Below are positions 59,901 through 64,000 of a stretch of DNA of 64,000 nt, piece after piece. Below the pieces are notes generated by a model. It was not told the origin of the DNA and did no database searches. It was given only the letters and a program-made list of their open reading frames with translations. The translations under genes were made by a program, and so were the position numbers. The stretch is from Paenibacillus_G elgii_A (GTDB taxonomy: Bacteria > Bacillota > Bacilli > Paenibacillales > NBRC-103111). The stretch is taken from positions 1-64,000 of the forward strand of contig JBHJMN010000014.1 in NCBI GenBank assembly GCA_042219835.1, written 5' to 3'. Every line of letters begins with the position of its first letter. Positions within the stretch are counted from its first letter, which is position 1.

Positions 59901-60506
59901 TTGAGTTGGACCGATAGTCTCAGCAGGCTCGCGGCGCAGCTGACGTCGCATAAACCTTCGCTTTATCCTGACGAAGAGCTCGACGACTTGGCCGATATCA
60001 GGATCGGAAAGCTGTCGCTGGATAGCTTCGAAGGGGAGCGGAAAACGTATGCGCTCACGGTGAAAGCGGGGCTGCATTTGTTTAACGAGAGCTTGGAGAA
60101 ATCACATACGTTGTCCCAGGAAATTCATAATCCCGCAGGCAGCTATTGGCACGGAATCATGCACCGGATGGAAGGCGATTATCCTAACGCCGCCTATTGG
60201 TTTCGCATGGCGCGCAGCCTGCCGATTTATGCGGAGCTTGCGGAGCAGGCCCACGGTTACGTGCGGACGGAAGACCTGCAGAGCATTAAAAATACGGCGT
60301 TCAGGGAACGGCTGGAGGAGTGGGCATCCGGGTCCGGGTGGGATCCCTGCGCGTTTAATGAGCTGATCGAGAGGCATGTCACCCGGATACGGGACGAGCA
60401 GGCCGAGGAGCTGCTGAAGCATATCCAATGGCTTGAGATGCGCCTGCTTCTCGAATACGGCTATGTTCAAAGCGGTGGCGGAGGATCGTTGCTTGAGTCG
60501 CCGTAA
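59901..60506 (+). CDS. Conserved hypothetical protein upstream of the YtpB-like gene
   Basis: 201 residues, TTG 59901 with AGGAGG about seven bases upstream. Mostly helical, with PAGSYWHGIMHRMEGDYPNA followed by AYWFRMARSLPIYAELAEQA, a motif of an uncharacterised family also seen in eukaryotes (YWHGIMHRxEGD). Function unknown. It overlaps the start of the terpene-synthase gene by 14 bases, so the two are co-translated and may act together. Confidence 0.75.
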   Translation: MSWTDSLSRLAAQLTSHKPSLYPDEELDDLADIRIGKLSLDSFEGERKTYALTVKAGLHLFNESLEKSHTLSQEIHNPAGSYWHGIMHRMEGDYPNAAYWFRMARSLPIYAELAEQAHGYVRTEDLQSIKNTAFRERLEEWASGSGWDPCAFNELIERHVTRIRDEQAEELLKHIQWLEMRLLLEYGYVQSGGGGSLLESP

Positions 60507-61569
60507 CTCGTCGGTTAACGTGCCCCAACGCCCAATGGGACTAATGCTGCGCGTGTATCGCTTTTTGCTGCCGGGGGTGCGGGAGCAGCTTCGCCACTGG
60601 CGTGTCAAAGCCGAAGCCATACCTGATCCCGAGCTCCAAAAGCAAGCGATCGCAAGCATGACCAGCAAGCAGTTTCACTGTGAGGGCGGCGCCGTCTATG
60701 CCATTGCGAATCTGCCCATGCGTCATGTGCTCATTCCGCTGATCGTGGCTTTCCAGACGATCAGTGATTATTTGGATAACTTGTGCGACCGGAGCACGTC
60801 GCTTGATCCGGAAGATTTTCGGCGTCTGCACCAGTCGATGCTCGATGCGGTCGACCCGGCGGAGCCGCTGCACGATTATTACGAATTCCGGGAAGAGAAG
60901 GACGACGCCGGTTATTTAAACGAACTGGTCAAGACATGTCAAGCCAGCCTCCGGCTGCTGCCTTCTTACCCGCTTGCAGCCGATTCGGTGCGCGAGCTTG
61001 TCGGTCTGTATTGCGATCTGCAGGTGTATAAACACATTCACCGGGAGCTGCGCGAGGATGCGCTGCTGTCCTGGTGGGAGCAGCACCGGGCACGGTTTCC
61101 TGCGGTCGCGTGGAACGAATTTGCCGCCGCTACGGGATCGACGCTTGGCGTTTTTATGTTGTTTTTGGCTGCTTCCGATCCGGAACTGCAGCCGGAAACG
61201 GTCCGGCAAATTCACGAGGCGTATTTTCCGTACATTTGCGGACTTCACATTTTGCTTGATTATTTGATAGACCAAGAGGAAGATCTGGCCGGCGGCGATC
61301 TTAATTTCTGCAGCTACTACGATAATATGGATCGGACCGTCGAACGCATCGCCTTCATTGTGGAGGAGGCGAAGAGCAAGTCGGAACAGCTCGAGCATCC
61401 AGGGTTTCACCGGATGATTATCGAAGGATTGCTGGCGCTGTACTTGTCTGATCCTAAAGTCAGCAAGCAGCGGCAAGTGAAGACGATATCCCGGAAGTTG
61501 ATGAAGGACAGTCCGCTGATGCGCTTGTTTTTCTTCATTAACAGTATTTGGATCCGCAAAACCTCTTGA
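60493..61569 (+). CDS. Tetraprenyl-beta-curcumene synthase family protein (DUF2600, YtpB-like)
   Basis: 358 residues from TTG 60493 (GGAGG upstream), inside the end of the previous gene. It has the DUF2600 pattern: MTSKQFHCEGGAVYAI, IVAFQTISDYLDNLCDRS (Asp-rich metal motif), GLHILLDYLIDQEEDLAGGD (second Asp-rich site) and FCSYYDN. YtpB of B. subtilis makes tetraprenyl-beta-curcumene from heptaprenyl diphosphate in the C35 sesquarterpene pathway, in line with a spore or membrane role. The gene is in a short plus-strand run with the unknown gene upstream. Confidence 0.9.
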   Translation: MSRRNSSVNVPQRPMGLMLRVYRFLLPGVREQLRHWRVKAEAIPDPELQKQAIASMTSKQFHCEGGAVYAIANLPMRHVLIPLIVAFQTISDYLDNLCDRSTSLDPEDFRRLHQSMLDAVDPAEPLHDYYEFREEKDDAGYLNELVKTCQASLRLLPSYPLAADSVRELVGLYCDLQVYKHIHRELREDALLSWWEQHRARFPAVAWNEFAAATGSTLGVFMLFLAASDPELQPETVRQIHEAYFPYICGLHILLDYLIDQEEDLAGGDLNFCSYYDNMDRTVERIAFIVEEAKSKSEQLEHPGFHRMIIEGLLALYLSDPKVSKQRQVKTISRKLMKDSPLMRLFFFINSIWIRKTS

Positions 61570-61617
61570 TTCTATATACAATTAAAGAGACAGTCAAGAT
61601 GACGAGGAGGAACCACC

Positions 61618-62583
61618 ATGTCTGTAAAAAAAATTGCGGTACTCACGAGCGGCGGCGATTCCCAGGGGATGAACGCGGCCGTTCGCGCCGTCGTGCGAAG
61701 CGGCTTGTATCACGGTCTTGAAGTATTCGCCGTACAGCGCGGCTACGCCGGGCTGATCAACGACGATATCCGCGAGATGGACCTGCGGAGCGTCGGCGAC
61801 ATCATTCAGCGCGGCGGAACGATTCTGCAAACGGCACGCTGTAAGGAATTCGTCACGGCGGAAGGACAACAGCTTGCGGCGGACAACCTGCGCAAGCGCG
61901 GAATCGACGGGCTCGTCGTCATCGGCGGGGACGGCTCGTATCAAGGCGCGAATAAGCTGAGCAAGCTCGGGATTAACACGATGGGGCTGCCGGGAACGAT
62001 CGACAACGATATCCCGTTTACCGATTTCACCATCGGATTTGACACGGCGGTCAGCATCGTTGTCGATGCGATCAACAAACTGCGCGATACGATGAGCTCT
62101 CATGAACGCTCGTCCATTGTCGAAGTCATGGGCCGTCACTGTGGAGATATCGCTCTCTATGCCGGCTTGGCCAGCGGAGCGGAGACGATTCTGGTGCCTG
62201 AGGTGCCGTACGATCTGGACGAAATCGCCAACCGGATGTCAGAAAACTTCTCCCAAGGAAAGCGTCACAGTATTATTATTGTGGCCGAGGGCGTAGGCAG
62301 AGGGGAAGATATCTCGGCGGAAATTATGAAGCGCAACGGTATCGAGCCGCGGGTGACCGTGCTTGGACATATTCAGCGGGGCGGCACGCCTACCCACAAC
62401 GACCGGGTTCTGGCGAGCAGCCTCGGCGATTTCGCCGTACGTCGGCTGATCGCAGGTGATTCCGGTAAGGCATGCGGAATCATCAAAGGCGAGCTTGTCG
62501 CGACCGATATCGACAAGGTAGTGAACACCAAAAAACAATTCAAGATGGAATTATACGAGCTTACGAAACGGTTATCTCAATAA
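61618..62583 (+). CDS. pfkA: ATP-dependent 6-phosphofructokinase
   Basis: 321 residues, ATG 61618 with GAGGAGG upstream. Fold and motifs of PfkA: TSGGDSQGMNAAVRAVV (ATP loop; the usual PGMN is QGMN), VVIGGDGSYQGA, GLPGTIDNDIPFTD (catalytic Asp), GRHCGDIALYAGLASGAE, VLGHIQRGGTPTHNDR. Single-gene unit; no pyruvate kinase gene follows within the window, unlike in many Bacillales. Glycolytic enzyme, cytosolic tetramer. Confidence 0.97.
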   Translation: MSVKKIAVLTSGGDSQGMNAAVRAVVRSGLYHGLEVFAVQRGYAGLINDDIREMDLRSVGDIIQRGGTILQTARCKEFVTAEGQQLAADNLRKRGIDGLVVIGGDGSYQGANKLSKLGINTMGLPGTIDNDIPFTDFTIGFDTAVSIVVDAINKLRDTMSSHERSSIVEVMGRHCGDIALYAGLASGAETILVPEVPYDLDEIANRMSENFSQGKRHSIIIVAEGVGRGEDISAEIMKRNGIEPRVTVLGHIQRGGTPTHNDRVLASSLGDFAVRRLIAGDSGKACGIIKGELVATDIDKVVNTKKQFKMELYELTKRLSQ

Positions 62584-62593
62584 AAGCACAAAA

Positions 62594-62638
62594 AAACATG
62601 CAGTCTTCCGTAGTCGGAAGAACTGCATGTTTTTTTTC
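62594..62638 (+). terminator. Intrinsic terminator of pfkA
   Basis: ACATGCAGTTCTTCCG-like stem (ACATGCAGT / ACTGCATGT, inner CTTCC / GGAAG) and eight T. Confidence 0.9.
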
Positions 62639-62643
62639 ATACG

Positions 62644-62988
62644 TCAGGACGATTCCGAGTCCTGGGCTAACGCGGCCACAATTTCAGCGGTAGGCCGGTT
62701 TCCTCTTGCCGCATACCCGATCGTGCCGTCCCGGCCGATCACATAGACGATGCGCTGCTGCCCAAGCAGACCGAATAACGTCTGGCCCACATCGTACAGC
62801 TGGCGGATCGTCTCTCTGGAATCGGTGACAAGCTGGAAATCGTAACCGAACTTTTGCGAGAACTGCCGGTGCTCTTCGAGCGAACCGGGATTGACGCCCA
62901 GCACCAGCGCATCATAATCGGCATACTGGGCCTTGGAATCGCGGACGGCACAAAGCTGCTTCGTGCAGATGGGCGTATTGTCCTTCGG
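62644..62988 (-). pseudogene. Peroxiredoxin cut by an insertion element
   Basis: The complement from 62988 codes PKDNTPICTKQLCAVRDS, VLGVNPGSLEEHRQFSQKF, VTDSRETIRQLYDVGQTL and a C-terminus typical of a thioredoxin-fold AhpC/TSA peroxiredoxin (BCP/PrxQ type). The peroxidatic Cys of TPxC is present, but the first 40 or so codons are missing: the sequence upstream of 62988 is the end of the IS200/IS605-type element. The 5' part should lie on the other side of the element, outside the window. The gene is probably inactive. Confidence 0.8.
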
Positions 62989-62992
62989 TTGA

Positions 62993-63110
62993 ACACTCCC
63001 ACCACCTGCGCTCATGGCGCTGAGGTGGGGGATTCTTGCGAACAGAGAAGCATCCTTCTCTTCTTGAGCAAGCGATCCCTGCGGTTCCCGCAGTTCAGCC
63101 CATCTTCGCC
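62993..63110 (-). ncRNA. Probable omega RNA (right-end RNA) of the TnpB element
   Basis: TnpB guide RNAs are made from the 3' end of tnpB and the element's right end. Here this stretch has the terminal hairpin 63002-63028 and additional short stems (GCGGGAACCGC at 63076-63086). The guide would be read from the sequence beyond the TCAA, that is, from the peroxiredoxin gene. Role inferred by analogy to ISDra2. Confidence 0.5.
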
Positions 63111-64000
63111 AACAAATGCAGTCCTTCTTGCAAAATGTTCATGCTGGCATTGTGGTCTCGATCATGGTGCGTCCCGCATCCTGAACAGGTCCACGCTCGC
63201 AAGTTTAGATTTTTCAGTTCGGGGTTGCGCCATTGGCATACATGACAAAGTTGACTGCTTGGATAGTTTTTGGCGACCATGCTGATCGTGCGACCATACC
63301 ACGTTGCTTTATATTCCAGCATCGTGCGAAGGGTTGACCAGCTTGCTTCGGCAATGGACTTTGCTAACTTGTGATTTTTCATTAGACTTCGAACCTGCAA
63401 ATCTTCCAGACAGATCGTTTGGTTTTCACGGATCCACTTGGTCGAAAGCTGATGTAGAAAGTCTTGCCGAGCGTTAACGATTCGCTCATGTATACGAGCG
63501 ACTTTTTGTTTCGCTTTTAGATAGTTGGCTCCACCTTTCAGTCGACGAGACAAACGTCGCTGCCAAAACGCAAGTTGCTTTTCGTAGGTGCGCAGGGGCC
63601 TCAGACTCGCAACGTTTTCTCCGCTGCTGCAAACGGCAAACGACTTGATGCCAAGGTCTATGCCGATGGCGGTATCCACGTGAGGAAGCGGCTGGATGTC
63701 TACTTCACACAGGATCGAAACAAAGTACTTGCCTGTGCCGTTTCGACGCACCGTAGCAGACAAGATCCGTCCTTCGATTTCACGGGACTTGGCAAAGCGT
63801 ACCCATCCCAGCTTCGGAAGTTTCAACAGATCGCAGGCAACGGCAATATTGCCGTTCGTAAACTTCGTGGTGTAGCTTTGGACGGGATTGCGTTTGCTCT
63901 TGAAACGAGGCGGATCGTTTTGCTTTCGAAAGAAGCGATCAAACGCATCTGCCAGGCTGCGAACGGCAGACTGCAAAGCAATGCTGTCAACGCCCTTGAG
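63095..64000 (-). CDS. tnpB: TnpB RNA-guided nuclease, 5' end beyond the window
   Basis: 302 residues visible; the frame continues past base 64000 (LKGVDSIALQSAVRSLADAF at the edge). The RuvC-like site is complete: Asp in AIGIDLGIKSFAV, Glu in TICLEDLQVRSL, and Asp in HHDRDHNASMNIL. The zinc finger CHVC...CSGC lies before the last motif. So the visible part is free of stops and likely functional. TnpB cuts at TAM-flanked targets using the right-end RNA and keeps the element in the population. It directly precedes the element's right end, which interrupts the peroxiredoxin gene. Confidence 0.93.
   Translation of the reverse strand, partial: LKGVDSIALQSAVRSLADAFDRFFRKQNDPPRFKSKRNPVQSYTTKFTNGNIAVACDLLKLPKLGWVRFAKSREIEGRILSATVRRNGTGKYFVSILCEVDIQPLPHVDTAIGIDLGIKSFAVCSSGENVASLRPLRTYEKQLAFWQRRLSRRLKGGANYLKAKQKVARIHERIVNARQDFLHQLSTKWIRENQTICLEDLQVRSLMKNHKLAKSIAEASWSTLRTMLEYKATWYGRTISMVAKNYPSSQLCHVCQWRNPELKNLNLRAWTCSGCGTHHDRDHNASMNILQEGLHLLAKMG

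Larger units (their letters stand above)
62989..64000 (-). mobile_element. IS200/IS605-type element (TnpB), right end visible
   Basis: The element is oriented to the left: tnpB on the complement, then about 100 bases ending in TTCAA at 62992-62988/62989. The tetranucleotide TCAA at the end equals the right-end cleavage site of ISHp608-like elements. A palindromic hairpin (CCACCTGCGC / GGCGCTGAGGTGG, 63002-63028) lies just inside. Its left end, and whether tnpA exists, lie beyond the window. Confidence 0.8.

Overview
The window looks like a chromosomal segment from a member of the Paenibacillaceae (Paenibacillus, Cohnella or a relative). The evidence is the moderately high GC, frequent TTG and GTG starts behind strong AGGAGG-type ribosome sites, two secreted proteins with the copper-amine-oxidase-like N-terminal domain typical of this family, a YtpB-type sesquarterpene synthase, a YknXYZ-like exporter, and T-tailed intrinsic terminators after most genes. 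No rRNA, tRNA or CRISPR array was seen. The genus is inferred, not proven.

Bases 1-5340 are an accessory zone of lower and uneven GC. It opens with the N-terminal half of an IS1634-type transposase at the edge. Next, on the minus strand, comes a compact agr-like peptide-signalling operon: a kinase-less AgrC-like membrane protein, AgrB with both catalytic residues, and a 40-residue AgrD-like propeptide with no cysteine (a serine lies where the ring nucleophile should be). It is followed by the remains of a LytTR-like gene broken by a stop codon. Then come a methyltransferase, a frameshifted HTH regulator, and an HTH regulator with a LytTR-like C-terminus that is divergent from an unknown gene and separated from it by a clear promoter and operator-like repeat.

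Bases 5.5-35 kb are mostly core and secreted functions. They include a GH15 glycosidase with a medium-chain dehydrogenase, BdbC, a 1777-residue multidomain subtilase, a PdaA-like deacetylase lipoprotein, glutamate racemase, a LysM-M14 peptidase, a DJ-1 protein, an AI-2E permease, an IscA-fold protein with a DUF1450 protein, a phytase-like esterase and two MFS carriers. A predicted c-di-GMP-I riboswitch precedes a small gene of unknown function. After these come RNA and O-methyltransferases, a 185-bp MITE-like element with target duplication, a haem-oxygenase-like diiron protein with a small partner, and an ABC-2 exporter whose second permease is frameshifted.

Bases 35-64 kb hold a CapA-like protein, an FAH hydrolase, a DUF92 protein, a beta-propeller protein, a PAS-PAS-GGDEF diguanylate cyclase with an intact I-site, oligoendopeptidase F and a pyruvate-oxidase-like enzyme. 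TerC follows, fused to an AbrB-like tail and controlled by a yybP-ykoY (Mn2+) riboswitch with two tandem terminators. A 216-bp interrupted palindrome overlaps the terC stop codon. The rest is a cold-shock protein, a nitroreductase, a SulP carrier, an MFP-FtsX-ABC exporter, MFS and MATE-like carriers, the YtpB-like synthase and phosphofructokinase. The window ends in an IS200/IS605 TnpB element that has cut a peroxiredoxin gene.

Links between genes: GH15 plus dehydrogenase suggests release and oxidation of glucose. The diguanylate cyclase and the c-di-GMP riboswitch lie in the same window. Several genes act on the cell wall (deacetylase, racemase, LysM-M14 peptidase, CapA).
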